Positions 18,500-29,282 are shown, counted from the stretch's first letter. The stretch: 64,000 nucleotides of DNA from Candidatus Streptomyces philanthi (GCA_018114805.1 CP073042.1:2356001-2420000); one strand, 5' to 3'. The notes: generated by a model from the letters alone, not told the origin. Program-made: numbers and translations.

Positions 18500-19198
18500 C
18501 GAGGGCCGGCGTCGCGCGAGGAAAAACCGTTTCATCGATGTGCTGCAGCGCAGGACGCTGCCCGGCCGGCACATCGCCAGGCCGACGCCCTGCCGGCCGA
18601 CCCACCGCCTATGGCGTCCCCTCGGCCGGCATGACGCCACGCACCACGGGCTCAGCCCAGCACCACCAGCAACACGAATAACCTGAGCATGACGAGCACC
18701 GCTGCCAAGCGGTGCTCCGCACAGGACCGCACGACCCGCGGTGCCGAGCGCACGCTCGGCACCGCTCGCACCATCCGCACGACATCTCCACCCGTGCCAC
18801 GCGGTACGGGCGCCGCCACCGGGCGCCGTCCAGCCGCCGCACGGGACTTGGGTGCCACTGGCACCACCGGCACCACACCAGCACCGCCCGGGCGGCGTGC
18901 CGAGCACGCTTCGCCGGGGCGCACCGCACCGCGGTCTACTGACCGGTCCGGGAGCCGCTGAAAGCGCGCGGGGGGGACGGTCACCGTGACGTACGGCCGT
19001 TCCACCGCCCCGCGCGCCCGCCCGCGCGCCGGCGGAACGCCCGCGCATCGCCGAACGTGGCCGCATCAAGACCATCTGTGTGCATTTTCCAGCGCCGCCC
19101 CGATCAGTGATGGCAGGCTGCTGAACGGCAGTGGTCTCCGTACGTACGGAGACGGTCCCAGCAACGGGCAGCAGAGTGAACCCGGAGGTGCACTTCCC
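18500..19198. other. intergenic, C/A-rich with strong hairpin
   Basis: About 700 bp without a gene I can support; several overlapping frames exist on both strands but none shows a consistent codon pattern or motif. The middle (18640-18960) has many CACC/GCAC triplet-like repeats and the hairpin at 18738-18765. A GGAGG ribosome site at 19184-19188 belongs to the XRE gene. Confidence 0.5.
18738..18765. repeat. perfect 12-bp stem hairpin
   Basis: GCGGTGCCGAGC - GCAC - GCTCGGCACCGC: perfect arms with a 4-base loop. No T tract follows. It lies about 240 bp after the GPP34 stop; it could end that transcript or be part of an unannotated RNA. Confidence 0.5.
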
Positions 19199-20074
19199 GT
19201 GACATCCAGTGTGGGCCCCACGGTCAGGCGACGCCGGTTGGGCCAGGAACTGCGCAGGCTCCGCCAGGAGAAGGGCATGACGGCGGAGGAGGTGGCCGAG
19301 GAACTGATGGTCTCCCAGTCGAAGATCAGCCGACTGGAGAACGGCCGCCGCAGCATCAGCCAGCGCGACGTGCGCGACCTGTGCCGGACGTATCGGGTCG
19401 AGGACAAGCGCCTGGTCGAGTCACTGATGCAAATGGCCAAGGACTCGCGGCAGCAGGGCTGGTGGAACGCCTTCGGCGACGTCCCGTACAGCGTCTACAT
19501 CGGCTTCGAGAACGACGCGGCCTCGCTGCGGGTCTTCGAGTCCCAGGTGGTTCCCGGGCTGCTCCAGACCCCGCAGTACGCCGAGGCGGTCATCGGCGGG
19601 GCGATTCCGGAGGGGACGGCAGAGCAACTCGCCCAGCGGGTCCAGGTGCGCATGCGCCGGCAGGAACGGATCACGGACCCGCTCAGCCCGCTGCGCCTGT
19701 GGGCGGTGGTGGACGAGTCGGCGCTGCGCCGCCTGGTGGGCAACTCGCGCGTCATGACGCAACAGTTGGAGTACCTGATTCGCATGAGCCACGAGCCGCA
19801 CGTGACCGTGCAGGCGCTGCCGTTCGACCTGGGCTCGCACCCGGGCATGAGCGGCCAGTTCTCCATTCTGGAATTCTCCGACGAGTCCGACACCAGCGTG
19901 GTCTACCTGGAGGGCGTCACCAGCGATCTGTATCTGGAGAAGCTTTCCGACGTGCAGAGCTACAGCATGATGTACGAGCACCTGCGGGCCCAGGCGCTCA
20001 ATGTGGACCAGACCCGCGAGTTCATCGCGAAGGTCGCCCAGGAGCATGCGCGGAACCACGAATCCGGGAAGTAG
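19199..20074 (+). CDS. Scr1-family XRE antitoxin-like transcriptional regulator (HTH + DUF5753)
   Basis: A 291-aa regulator. Residues 10-70 form an XRE helix-turn-helix (LGQELRRLRQEKGMTAEEVAEELMVSQSKISRLENGRR); the rest is the DUF5753 domain, recognised by ESQVVPGLLQTPQYAEAVI, VQVRMRRQERIT and ITYRMSHEPHVTVQALP-like sequence. The GTG at 19199 has GGAGG ten bases before it. It is followed by a DUF397 gene on the same strand, the usual partner; such pairs are treated as Scr1/Scr2 regulator systems, and paralogues (BldB/WhiJ-type loci) influence development in Streptomyces. The 342-bp gap between partners is wider than usual and may carry a separate promoter. Confidence 0.92.
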   Translation: MTSSVGPTVRRRRLGQELRRLRQEKGMTAEEVAEELMVSQSKISRLENGRRSISQRDVRDLCRTYRVEDKRLVESLMQMAKDSRQQGWWNAFGDVPYSVYIGFENDAASLRVFESQVVPGLLQTPQYAEAVIGGAIPEGTAEQLAQRVQVRMRRQERITDPLSPLRLWAVVDESALRRLVGNSRVMTQQLEYLIRMSHEPHVTVQALPFDLGSHPGMSGQFSILEFSDESDTSVVYLEGVTSDLYLEKLSDVQSYSMMYEHLRAQALNVDQTREFIAKVAQEHARNHESGK

Positions 20075-20416
20075 ACGCGTCGCGCCCGACGTCCTTTTCG
20101 GCACGCGCCGGATACGACATTCCCCGTCGGCCCGCCAACTGGCCCCGCGCGGCGACCCGCACCCGGTACCACCACCGCCGGCGGCGCCGGAGCGAGCCAA
20201 ACTCCGTTCCACACGAACCTTGTTGAGCCTTTCCGTCCCGGGCCGGCCGGCGTGGGGAGGGAGGCTACACCGTCGCACCCCACGCGTGGAAGGGCGCCAG
20301 GGAATGTGCCATCCGGTCGAGTGAACGCCCCATTCCCTTGGCAATGGAGGCGAGTAGCGTGGAGCGCGTCGCCCGAATGGTGGCGAGAACCACCCGGCAA
20401 ACACATCGGAGTAAAC
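20075..20416. other. intergenic between Scr1 and DUF397 genes
   Basis: 342 bp with no frame of its own. It contains the GGAG site (20408-20411) for the DUF397 gene. No clear operator was seen. Confidence 0.45.
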
Positions 20417-20626
20417 ATGGCTATTCGACGCGGGGAAACCCACGCCTGGCAGAAGTCCACGCACTCCGGAGGCAACGGCGCGTGCGTGGAAGTGGCGTCA
20501 CCGGCCACCGAGATTATCGCGGTGCGCGACTCCAAGGACCCGAGCGGCCCGTCCCTGGCGTTCTCCCCGGAGTCGTGGAACAGCTTTATCGGGGGCGTCA
20601 ACGGCGGCGCTTTCAAGGGCACCTGA
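20417..20626 (+). CDS. DUF397 domain protein (Scr2-like partner)
   Basis: A 69-aa protein that is almost wholly a DUF397 domain: WQKSTHSGGNGACVEVA, then IIAVRDSKDPSGPSLAFSPESWNSFI. This matches the family pattern W-x-K-S-S-x-S-G...C-V-E-V-A...V-R-D-S-K-x-P. Family members act with the XRE/DUF5753 regulator encoded just before it. The GGAG five bases upstream fixes the ATG at 20417. Whether the pair behaves as a toxin-antitoxin or as a WhiJ-type regulator cannot be told from sequence. Confidence 0.92.
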   Translation: MAIRRGETHAWQKSTHSGGNGACVEVASPATEIIAVRDSKDPSGPSLAFSPESWNSFIGGVNGGAFKGT

Positions 20627-21287
20627 TCCACCGGCCGCCGCGCCACGGAGCAGTTCCCGGCAGCGCCCACCCCGGCCGCGTCGAGCGGTCAGCGCGCTGA
20701 CCACCCCAGGAACCGTTCCGGTCCACCGCGCGGCAACCCCGACCGGTTCGGCTCCACCCCGATCCCCACGAGCCGCTACGAGACCGTGTGAGCCGCAGCT
20801 CGCCGCGGGAGATCGTCGCACCATCCGAGATCCGCGCCTGTGAACTCGGAGTTCTTCCGTACGGTGGCGACGCGTCGCGCTCGCTGACGCACCGCCGACA
20901 CGAGCCCTCTCGACCGGTCGCCGTCCCCGCCGAGGGGGCTCGCTGCCGTCCGCCACACCCCTCCCACCGCGCCCCACGGAGGGGCGACCCTACGTCGCCC
21001 CTCCCCGGCAGCCGTTCGCACCCGCGCCAACCACCCCGCGACCGCGTCGCCGCGCCGCCTCCGCACCGCTCCCACCCGGGCGACACCACCGCCGAACACC
21101 ACTGCCGACAACCGGGGATGAGCACCTGGCAGTTGGTAGTTGGCCACTGCCAACTACCAACCAGGTATCGGATACCCGCCCATAAGCACACCCAGGTGGG
21201 CACGCCGACGTGCGCACAGACGGGCACGCAGATGGTTGACCTGACCATCTACTCCGTAGACTGCACCCGGGAGACAAGGAGCAGTCG
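20627..21287. other. intergenic upstream of aminotransferase
   Basis: About 660 bp. Frames exist but none is convincing. The end holds the 13-bp inverted repeat at 21132-21161 and, further on, TTGACC...TAGACT near 21237-21263 with a 15-bp spacer, a weak promoter candidate, then AAGGAG before the ATG at 21288. Confidence 0.45.
21132..21161. promoter_or_regulatory. perfect 13-bp inverted repeat, probable operator
   Basis: GTTGGTAGTTGGC - CACT - GCCAACTACCAAC, perfect arms and a 4-base spacer, about 125 bp before the aminotransferase start. The low GC of the arms compared with the flanks argues against chance. It could be a regulator site or a transcript hairpin. Confidence 0.55.
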
Positions 21288-22463
21288 ATGCGCGCCAACA
21301 CCCCCAGCCTCGCCGCCCGGGTCGGCTCGGTCGCCGGTTCGCCGGTCCGGGAGATCCTGCGACTCACCGCCCGGCCGAAGGTCATCTCGTTCGCAGGTGG
21401 CCTGCCCGCGCCGGAACTCTTCGACACTGACGGCATCGCCGCCGCCTTCCGCCGCGTACTGGACGAGGAGCCGCGGCGCGCGCTGCAGTACTCCACCACC
21501 GAGGGCGACCCCGCGCGGCGGCCGCCGGGCGGCCGACGGAGCGCGGCCTGCCGACCGACCCCACCGACCCGCTGATCACCACCGGTTCGCAGCAAGCCTT
21601 GACGCTGGTCGCCAGCGCCCTGCTCGACCCCGGCGACGTGGTCCTGGTGGAGGAGCCCTGCTACCTCGCCGCGCTCCAGTGCTTCGGGCTCGCCGGGGCG
21701 CGGATCGTCGCGGTTCCCGGGGACGAGGAGAGCCTGGACCCGGCGGCCCTGGAGACGGCCGTCGTACGGGAGCGGCCGAAGCTGCTCTACACCGTGCCCA
21801 CCTTCCAGAACCCCACCGGCCGGACCCTGAGCGCCGCCCGGCGCCGGGCGATCGCCGAGGTCGCGGCGCGGCGCGGCGCGGGCTGTGGGTGGTCGAGGAC
21901 GACCCGTACGGCGAACTGCACTTCGAGGGCGAACCGGTGCCGTGGATCGCCGCCTTCGCGCGGGACGCGGGCGCCGCCGACCGCACGGCGCTGATCAGCA
22001 GCTATTCCAAGATCATGGCGCCCGGGTTGCGCCTCGGGTGGCTGCGCGCGCCCGCGCCGCTGCTGCGCGCCTGCAACGTCGCCAAGCAGGCCGCCGACCA
22101 GCACACGCCGACCGTCAACCAACTCGCCGCCGCCCGCTACCTCGCCGACAACGACCTGGACGCGCACCTCGCCCGGGTCCGCGGCGCCGGGACGCGCTGA
22201 TCGCCGGGCTGCGGGAGGCGCTCCCCGCCGGCTCGCGGTGGAACCGGCCGCAGGGCAGCATGTTCATCTGGGCCGCGCTGCCCGCTGGTCGGGACGCCGC
22301 CGAGGCGCTGCGCGAGGTGGTCACGCACGACGTGGCGTACGTGCCGGGCGCGCCGTTGTACTCGGGCGAACCCGACCCGGCCACGCTGCGGCTCTCGTTC
22401 GTGAAGCACACCCCGGACGAGATAGCCGACGGCCTGAAGCGGCTGGCCAAGGGGCTGCGGTAG
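21288..22463 (+). pseudogene. PLP-dependent aminotransferase (fold type I, 2-aminoadipate aminotransferase-like), frame-disrupted
   Basis: Joined pieces give a normal enzyme of about 390 aa. They are MRANTPSLAARVGSVAGSPV...KVISFAGGLPAPELF; LITTGSQQALTLVASALLDPGDVVLVEEPCY with VPTFQNPTGRTLS; LWVVEDDPYGELHF with SSYSKIMAPGLRLGWLR (the PLP lysine is in SYSK); and [11 protein letters not shown]...[13 protein letters not shown]. Three frame changes are needed, near 21515, 21875 and 22190. Relatives transaminate 2-aminoadipate, branched-chain or aromatic amino acids; the substrate is not clear. AAGGAG lies before the ATG. Every catalytic segment is conserved in spite of the breaks, which favours sequence errors over decay. 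Confidence 0.82.
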
Positions 22464-22503
22464 CGCGCCCGCGCGCGGGGCCCCCGACCCGGGCCCGCGC
22501 GGG

Positions 22504-23630
22504 TCAGCCGCGTGGGTAGCGGGCCAGCCAGGCGGGGGGACGACCTGGCCGGGGTGTGCAGGGCGGGGCCCTGGGTCATCTCCATGGCGAAGTCGTCGGC
22601 CAGCTCCAGGATCGTGCCGCGGCCCTCCAACTCGGCCAGCCAGCCGGGCGGCAGGGCCGTCTCGCCTTGCAGGGCGCCGAGCAGGTTGCCGCAGATGGAG
22701 CCGGTGGAGTCGCTGTCGCCGCCGTGGTTGACCGCGAGCAACAGGCCGTGCCGGACGTCCTCGGCGACCAACGCGCAGTACACGCCCATCGCCAGCGCCT
22801 CCTCGGCCGTCCACCCCTCCCCCCAGCGACTCGACCCGCTCGGCCGTCGGCAGCCCCTGGCGTACGGCGCCGAGCGCGTGCTTGAGCGCGTCGGAGGTCT
22901 CCTCGTGGCCGGGCCGGGTGGCGAGCATGGCGAGCGAGCGCTGCACGGCGCCGTCCAGCGCCTCGCCGCGCGCGAGGCCGTGCACGATGAGGACGAACGC
23001 GCCCGCCGAGAGGTAGCCGGTGGGGTGGCCGTGGCTCTGTGCGGCGCACTCGATGGCCAGTTGGAAGACGAGTTGCGGCTCCCAGCCGACGAGCAGCCCG
23101 AACGGCGCGGAGCGCATCACCGCGCCGCACCCCTTGGAGTCGGGGTTCTTCGGCGCGTCCAGGGTGCCCATCGGGCAGTCGGCGAGGCCGGACAGGCAGG
23201 CCCGGCCGGGGGCGCGCTGCGCGTACAGCCACTCCTCGCGGGCGAGCCAGCCGTCGTTGTGGTTGCGCTCGTCGGGTCCCCAGTCGTGCTGGGTGGCGTA
23301 CCAGCGGCGGTGGGCCGCGTACACGTCGGTGGGTGGGTGCCAGGCGCCGGTGTCGCGTCTGACCTGGGCGCGGATCAACCCGTCCACGGTGAACAGCGTC
23401 ATCTGGGTGTCGTTGGTGACGCGGCCGCGCCGGCCGTAGGCCGGGACGAAGTCCGTGACGCCGTCGGGCCCGTGCGCCTCGCAGATGGCGGCCAGCGAGT
23501 CGAACTCGATGCCGGCGCCCAGGGCGTCGCCGATCGCGCCGCCGAGCAGACAACCGCGGACCCAACTACGGAAGTCGTGCTGCTCGGCGCGGCCCCACAT
23601 CACGGACGCCGCACGGGCAGATGCGGTCAC
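22504..23630 (-). pseudogene. ADP-ribosylglycohydrolase family protein, frame-disrupted
   Basis: Starts at GTG 23630 (MTASARAASVMWGRAEQHDF...). The fold signature is GGAIGDALGAGIEF, VTNDTQMTLFTVDGLI (metal-binding T-x-D-T/N) and, near the end, [20 protein letters not shown], the second metal site. These enzymes remove ADP-ribose from proteins or small molecules with Mg2+. The frame changes at a six-C run near 22816-22821 and again near 22535 (G run); reading through gives [10 protein letters not shown] and a stop at 22504. It converges with the aminotransferase. The motifs are intact, so the protein would work if the breaks are errors. Confidence 0.82.
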
Positions 23631-24042
23631 GACCTCGCCCCTTTCAGTTCGTTTCTATGGCTCTTCGCGCAGCACCCAAACTGGTTCAGCACTGTAATGG
23701 ACCATGAATGATCGCTTCCGGCCCGTCGCCAAATGTGAACCACATCATCGCGACGCCCCGCGCCGAGCACCACACCCCCTCGCCGCCACCGCCGAACCGG
23801 GCCACCACCGGCCCGCCCCCGCGCCATCGAACCACCCGCCCGCCGAGCGGCCCCCGAACGGTGCCCCGCCCCGCGTCGCCCCGCGCCGGCTCGTACCGGG
23901 GCACGTCCGACCATTCCAGCACCTGTCCGAGAGGCGAACAGCGCGGCCCGCCGAGCCGCGTCGGGCCGCCTAGCATCGCCCCGTGCGGCGCGCGGTCAGG
24001 AACGTCGCGCGCCGGGGGAACGCGCGGGGCACAGGGGAGTCC
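23631..24042. other. intergenic, divergent promoters
   Basis: 412 bp between the glycohydrolase (leftward) and the GH114 lipoprotein (rightward). It is rich in CCGCC-type runs. No gene or clear box was identified. Confidence 0.45.
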
Positions 24043-25071
24043 ATGAGGGTCGGCGGGTTGGCGGTCGCGCTGGTGTTGGTCGCGTCCGTGCTGGCGGGTT
24101 GCGGTGAGGACGGGGGCGCGCAGCGTTCGAAGGGGGCGCACGAGAGTACCGAGCCGTCCGCGGAGGCGCGCGAGCCCGCCGACGGGGCGTCCCGCCAGCC
24201 CGCCACCGGCGACTGGTGGCGCCCCCGGCCGGGCGCCGCGGCCGACTGGGACTGGCAGATCAGCGAGCCGTACGACCTGTCGGCGCCCCGGCAGATGTAC
24301 GGCCTCGACCTGTTCGACCTCGCGCCCGCCGGGTCCGAACTGCGCTACCGGGACGGCGAGGTGATCCCCATACAGGCCGGCGCGCTCGCCGGGAAGGTCG
24401 CCACCCTGCACGCCCGTACGCCGCGCCCGGTCGTCATCTGTTACGTCGACACCGGCACGTACGAGGACTACCGGCCCGACGCACACCGTTTCCCCGGCCA
24501 CCGCGCCGCCGCAGCGGGCGGGGTGCCGAACCGGCCGCGGCAGCCAGCCGCGGGTTCCGTGATCGGCTGGGACACCGGTTGGGAGGGCGAGCGCTGGCTG
24601 GACATCCGGCGGTCGCGGCGGCACATGTTCGCCAAGACCGTCTGGGCCCGGTTCGACCTCGCCCGGCGGATGGGGTGTGACGGCGTGGAGCCCGACCAGA
24701 ACAACCCGGTCGACAACGACCCCGGGTTCCCGATCACCCTGGAGGACCAGCTCTCCTGGTACCGCGAGGTCACCGAACAGGCCCACCGGCGCGGCCTGTC
24801 CGTGGGCCTGAAGAACGGCCACGACCAGCCGGGTTCGGCCGCCCGACTGGTCGACGCCTTCGACTGGGCGCTCCCCGAGGAGTGCGCGCAGTTCGACGAG
24901 TGCGACGAGCTGTCGCCGTTCGTCAAGGCGGGCAAGGCCGTCTTCGCCGTGGACTACGCGGGCTCGGTACGGGCCGACCCGGCCTGCCGCCAGCACCGCG
25001 CCCGCGGCTTCGACGGCCTGATCAAGGACGAGCCCCCCACCGGCGCCCACCGCGTGCCCTGCCGGTCCTGA
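24043..25071 (+). CDS. GH114 family lipoprotein (endo-alpha-1,4-polygalactosaminidase-like)
   Basis: A 342-aa exported lipoprotein. The signal peptide MRVGGLAVALVLVASVLAGC ends in a lipobox L-A-G-C with the lipid-carrying Cys20. The catalytic domain begins near residue 65 (WDWQISEPYDL). It has the family motifs DLFD, VICYVDTGTYEDYRPD, WLDIRR, GCDGVEPDQNN (likely catalytic Asp/Glu at the end of a beta strand) and GLSVGLKNGHDQ. The founding enzyme cuts alpha-1,4-polygalactosamine; the true substrate here may be another polysaccharide. The ATG at 24043 is chosen for the signal peptide and the GGGGAG before it; an in-frame GTG at 23983 would add 20 charged residues. Confidence 0.88.
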   Translation: MRVGGLAVALVLVASVLAGCGEDGGAQRSKGAHESTEPSAEAREPADGASRQPATGDWWRPRPGAAADWDWQISEPYDLSAPRQMYGLDLFDLAPAGSELRYRDGEVIPIQAGALAGKVATLHARTPRPVVICYVDTGTYEDYRPDAHRFPGHRAAAAGGVPNRPRQPAAGSVIGWDTGWEGERWLDIRRSRRHMFAKTVWARFDLARRMGCDGVEPDQNNPVDNDPGFPITLEDQLSWYREVTEQAHRRGLSVGLKNGHDQPGSAARLVDAFDWALPEECAQFDECDELSPFVKAGKAVFAVDYAGSVRADPACRQHRARGFDGLIKDEPPTGAHRVPCRS

Positions 25072-25078
25072 GCCGGCA

Positions 25079-25220
25079 GGTCGGCGGGTCGGCGAGGTCG
25101 GACGGGGCGGGGCCCGGCGAGGTCGGGCAGGAGCCGGTGAGGTCGGGTGGGTGTGGGGCCCGGTGAGGTCGGGCAGAGCCGGCGAGGTCGGGCAGGGACT
25201 TGGCGAGGTCGTCGGGCGGG
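25079..25220. repeat. degenerate tandem repeats, GAGGTCGG unit
   Basis: After the GH114 stop a 20-25-bp unit containing CGGCGAGGTCGGGCAG recurs about six times with variation up to about 25220. It lies between convergent genes; no coding role is seen. Confidence 0.6.
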
Positions 25221-25269
25221 TGCGGCCTGGTCGACTCCCACCCGCACCCGCCCCCTCACCCGCGCCCGG

Positions 25270-26138
25270 TCAACTCCGGACGCACTCCACCGGAATCCAC
25301 AGCTCCGCCTCCGCCCGCGTCCCGTCCTCCGACACAGGCGGGTCCGCAGGATCTCGGGCCCCGGCCTGCTCTGGTACGGGTTGGACGGGAACCACTGGGT
25401 GAACACGTCCCGCCACAGGTGCTGGAGCGTCAGCGGGAACGGGCCCTCGCTGTCGAATACGGCCCAGGTGCCGGCGGGCACCTCCAACACGTCCAGGTCC
25501 GCGGGGGCCTCGGCCCCGGTCACGGCGGCGTGGTAATAGTCCAGCTCCGTCCCCTCAGCCCGGCTCGGGTCGAGGTTGTGGCTCAGCCCGACCACGCCCC
25601 GGGGCTCCTGGTCGGACAGGGCGGCGATACGCCCCAGCGTCTCCTGGTCGATGCAGCGGATGAACTCCGCAATCGCCGGGTTCGCCCCCTCGTGGACGAG
25701 CGGCACCCGGGCCCTCCCGCCCACGACGCGGAACCGCTCCTTGTCCACCACTCGGTACCGCATGCTGCTCCTCCCCTCGACGGTCAGCCGGAAGGAGATC
25801 CGAGGCTGCGACCACAGCCGCGCGCCGCCGCGCCGCGCCTCGCCCGGGCCCACGCCGTGCACGGCCCGGAAGGCCCGCGCGAACGCCTCCCCCGAGCCGT
25901 AGCCGTAACGCACCGCGATCTCCAGGAGCGTCCGCTCACCGGCGAGCACATCGGCCCCCGCGACGGTCAGCCGCCTACGCCGTACGTACTCCGACAGCGG
26001 CATCCCGGCCAACGCGGAGAAGAGCCGCCGGAAGTGGTACTCCGACGTCACCGCGATCCGCGCCAGGTAGGACGGCTCGATCCGCTGGTCGAGGTGCGCC
26101 TCGGCGTGTTCCAGGGTCTGGTTCAGCCGGTCCAGCAC
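25270..26138 (-). pseudogene. AraC family regulator with GyrI-like effector domain, C-terminus frame-disrupted
   Basis: Residues 1-110 are an AraC double helix-turn-helix (IAVTSEYHFRRLFSALAGMPLSEYVRRRRLTVAG ... LEIAVRYGYGSGEAFARAFRAVHG). Residues 125-285 are a GyrI-like small-molecule domain (MRYRVVDKERFRVVGGRARVPL, FPLTLQHLWRDVFTQWFPSN). Near 25335 a one-base change gives the expected ending SEDGTRAEAELWIPVECVRS and a stop at 25270; otherwise the frame runs on into low-complexity sequence. This is the SoxS/Rob-like layout in which the second domain binds a drug or metabolite. The GTG start has GGAGAAGGAG upstream. Confidence 0.82.
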
Positions 26139-26241
26139 CTCGGTCTCCTTCTCCTCCGCCCACCACGCCAGGAAGGCCGCCCCCTCGGACCCGATGTCCC
26201 GTGCCCGGGTCGGTCGGGCCCGGCGGGGCCCTCTGGGGCTC

Positions 26242-29151
26242 TCACACCGCGCCGTCCCCCAGCACCGGCAGCAGCTCCGGCAGGTGGCCGTCGGACGCCA
26301 GCGCCGCGGCCTGCCGCTCCGTCGGGACCTGACCGTACGTCGTCGTCCTGGGCCGCGCCGGGCGGCCCGCCGCCTCCGCTATGGCGACCAGGTCCTGGAT
26401 GGAGCGGTACGAGCCGTAACCCGAGCCCGCCATCCGGGAGATGGTCTCCTCCATCAGGGTGCCGCCCAGGTCGTTGGCGCCCGAGCGCAGCATCTCCGCC
26501 GCCCCCTCGGTGCCCAGCTTGACCCAACTCGTCTGGATGTTGGGGATGTACGGGTGCAGCAACAGCCGGGCCATGGCCGTGACGGCCCGGTTGTCGCGGG
26601 TGGTGGGGCCGGGGCGGGCGATGCCGGCCAGGTAGACCGGGGCGTTGGTGTGGATGAAGGGCAGGGTCACGAACTCGGTGAAGCCCGCGACGCCCTTCTC
26701 GAGCGCGGCCCGCTGCATGCCGGCGAGCGTGCGGAAGTGACCGAGCCAGTGCCGGGGCTGGTCCACGTGCCCGTACATCATCGTGGACGAGGAGCGCATG
26801 CCCAGCTCGTGCGCGGTGGAGACGACCTCGACCCAGGTGGCCGTGGGCAGCTTGCCCTTGGTGAGCACCCAGCGCACCTCGTCGTCGAGGATCTCGGCTG
26901 CCGTGCCCGGGATGGAGTCGAGCCCCGCCTCGCGCACGGCGGTCAGCCACTCGCGGATGGACAGGCCGGTGCGCGAGGCGCCGTTGACGACCTCCATCGG
27001 CGAGAACGCGTGCACGTGCATGCCCGGCACGCGCTCCTTGACCGCCCGCGCGATGTCGAAGTAGGCCGTGCCCGGCAGGTCCGGGTGGATGCCGCCCTGC
27101 ACACACACCTCCACCGCGCCCACCTCCCACGCCTGCTCGGCGCGGTCGGCGACCTGGGACAGGGAGAGGGTGTAGGCGTCGGCGTCCGTGCGGCGCTGGG
27201 CGAACGCGCAGAAGCGGCAGCCAGTGTAGCAGACGTTGGTGAAGTTGATGTTGCGCGTGACGATGTACGTGACGTCGTCGCCGACCACCGAGCGGCGCAG
27301 GTCGTCCGCCACCCGGCAGAGCGCGTCCAGCGCGTCCCCGTCCGCGTGCAGCAGCACCAGCGCCTCGTCGTCGGTGAGCCGGGGCGGATCGTCGGCGGCC
27401 ACGGCCAGCGCGGCCCGCACGTCGCCGTCGATCCGCGAGGGCACCATGCCGGGCGCCGCCGCCTCGCGCAGCGCGTCCCAGTCGCCGTAGACGTGGTCGA
27501 AGTCGGCCCGCCGGTCGCCGGTGCGGCCCTCGGTGTCGATGGTGCGGTGCAGTTCGGTGCGGCCCGTGCCGGCGGTGGGCAGCGCGAAGCCCTCGTCGGG
27601 CTCCTGCCAGGGCAGCCCGGTGGGCATGGCATCGGCGCGGGCCAGGCCGGTCTCGGGGTCGGCGAGCGCGCCGACGTGCGGGAGCAGCCGGGGGTCGAGC
27701 CAGGGCTCCCCGCGCTGGACGAACTCCGGGTAGACCGCGAGCCGTTCGCGCAGCTCGAAGCCGGCGGCGGCGCTGTGCTCGGCGAGCGCGTCGATCTGGG
27801 GCCAGGGGCGCTCAGGGTTAACGTGGTCGGGGGTGAGCGGCGAGACGCCGCCCCAGTCGTCGATGCCCGCGCCGATCAGCCGCGCGAACGCGCCACCGGC
27901 CGCCGGCTGCGTGACGTCGCCGTCCACCAGGTTGGGCGGGGCCTGGAGGTTCACGGACGGGCCGAGGATGTGCCGGGCGACGGCGACGATGGCCACCAGG
28001 TCGTCCAGTTCCGCGTCCGGCGCGGTGCGCATCGCCGTGTCGGGCTTGGCGCGGAAGTTCTGGATGATGAGTTCCTGGATGCCGTGGTAGGCGCGGGCGA
28101 CGCGGCGCAGCGCGAACAGCGACTCCGCGCGCTCCTCGGGCGTCTCACCGATACCGATCAGCAGCCCGCTGGTGAACGGGACGGAGCTGCGCCCCGCGTC
28201 CTCCAGGACCCGCAGCCGCACGGCGGGCTCCTTGTCGGGCGAGCCGTAGTGCGGCTGGCCCGGCTCGCTCCACAGCCGCTCGGCCGTGGTCTCCAGCATC
28301 ATCCCCATGGACGGGGCGACCGGCTTGAGCCGCTGGAAGTCCGTCCAGGTCATGACCCCGGGGTTGAGGTGCGGCAGCAGCCCGGTCTCCTCCAGGACGC
28401 GGATCGCCATGGCGCGCACGTAGGAGATGGTGTCGTCGTACCCCTCGGCCTCCAGCCACTCCGGCGCCTCCGGCCAGCGGTCCTCGGGCTTGTCGCCGAG
28501 CGTGATCAGCGCCTCCTTGCAGCCCATCTCGGCGCCGCGGCGGGCGATGGCGAGCACCTCGTCCGGCGACATGTACATCCCGTGGCCGGCGCGGCGCAGC
28601 TTGCCCGGGACGGTGGCGAAGGTGCAGTAGTGGCACTTGTCCCGGCACAGCCGGGTCAGGGGGATGAAGACGCTGCGCGAGTACGTGATGACGCCGGGCC
28701 GGCCGGCGGCGGCCAGGCCCGCGTCGCGCACCCGCGCGGCGGACGCGCACAGGTCGTCCAGGTCGGCGCCGCGCGCCTGGAGCAGCACCGCGGCCTCGCC
28801 GACATCCAGGGCCACGCCGTCGCGTGCCCGGCGCAGCGCGCGGCGCATGGCGTTGGCGGTGGGCGCGGCGGACGGGACGGCCGGGGTGGGCAGTGGGACG
28901 GCGGAGGCGGACGAGACGGTCGGCTCGGCGGGGGCGGGCGGGACGGTTTCGACCGGCGGGGCAGTGGGGTCCGAAGTGGCCGGCGCGGGCGCTCCGTCGG
29001 AGGTCGCCGGCGCGCCGGCCGGGGGTGCCGCGCCCGCTGCCGGCCGCGGTACGGCCTGGTCAGCGGGGGTGTGGTCGGGCGTGGCCGGGTGCGACTGCCG
29101 CGACGGCTGCGGCTGTCGTTCGGGGCCTTGTCCCTCTGCGCTCGTCGTCAT
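26242..29151 (-). CDS. fbiC: bifunctional FO synthase FbiC (CofG/CofH)
   Basis: A 969-aa radical-SAM enzyme that makes FO, the deazaflavin core of coenzyme F420, from tyrosine and 5-amino-6-ribitylamino-uracil. Two radical-SAM halves are present. The CofG half has its cluster motif Cys169-x3-Cys173-x2-Cys176 (CRDKCHYC), and the CofH half has Cys641-x3-Cys645-x2-Cys648 (CYTGCRFC). Conserved blocks such as [22 protein letters not shown] and [12 protein letters not shown] are intact. The first 95 residues are a Pro/Ala-rich extension of no known function, common in Streptomyces. A probable F420-dependent oxidoreductase gene follows upstream in the same direction, at 29283-30135. Length matches the fused actinobacterial form. 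Confidence 0.97.
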   Translation of the reverse strand: MTTSAEGQGPERQPQPSRQSHPATPDHTPADQAVPRPAAGAAPPAGAPATSDGAPAPATSDPTAPPVETVPPAPAEPTVSSASAVPLPTPAVPSAAPTANAMRRALRRARDGVALDVGEAAVLLQARGADLDDLCASAARVRDAGLAAAGRPGVITYSRSVFIPLTRLCRDKCHYCTFATVPGKLRRAGHGMYMSPDEVLAIARRGAEMGCKEALITLGDKPEDRWPEAPEWLEAEGYDDTISYVRAMAIRVLEETGLLPHLNPGVMTWTDFQRLKPVAPSMGMMLETTAERLWSEPGQPHYGSPDKEPAVRLRVLEDAGRSSVPFTSGLLIGIGETPEERAESLFALRRVARAYHGIQELIIQNFRAKPDTAMRTAPDAELDDLVAIVAVARHILGPSVNLQAPPNLVDGDVTQPAAGGAFARLIGAGIDDWGGVSPLTPDHVNPERPWPQIDALAEHSAAAGFELRERLAVYPEFVQRGEPWLDPRLLPHVGALADPETGLARADAMPTGLPWQEPDEGFALPTAGTGRTELHRTIDTEGRTGDRRADFDHVYGDWDALREAAAPGMVPSRIDGDVRAALAVAADDPPRLTDDEALVLLHADGDALDALCRVADDLRRSVVGDDVTYIVTRNINFTNVCYTGCRFCAFAQRRTDADAYTLSLSQVADRAEQAWEVGAVEVCVQGGIHPDLPGTAYFDIARAVKERVPGMHVHAFSPMEVVNGASRTGLSIREWLTAVREAGLDSIPGTAAEILDDEVRWVLTKGKLPTATWVEVVSTAHELGMRSSSTMMYGHVDQPRHWLGHFRTLAGMQRAALEKGVAGFTEFVTLPFIHTNAPVYLAGIARPGPTTRDNRAVTAMARLLLHPYIPNIQTSWVKLGTEGAAEMLRSGANDLGGTLMEETISRMAGSGYGSYRSIQDLVAIAEAAGRPARPRTTTYGQVPTERQAAALASDGHLPELLPVLGDGAV

Positions 29152-29282
29152 TCCTTGAGGATACGAGCGGCCTCCGACAGTGGCGCCGAAGATCGCTGCG
29201 GGCTATGTCACAGGCCCCGGGACGCCGCGCGCGACGGGGCGGCCGTGGGACGGGTGGGGTCACGGGTACCGCGCGGGTGGGG

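Noticed and set aside
18275..19075. 266-residue leftward frame across the end of the GPP34 gene
   Set aside because: Antisense to a clear gene for a third of its length, rich in Arg/Gly/Cys, no motif and no ribosome site; typical of long open frames in very GC-rich DNA.
25079..25220. CRISPR array
   Set aside because: Units are degenerate, 20-25 bp, without unique spacers, and no cas gene is present.
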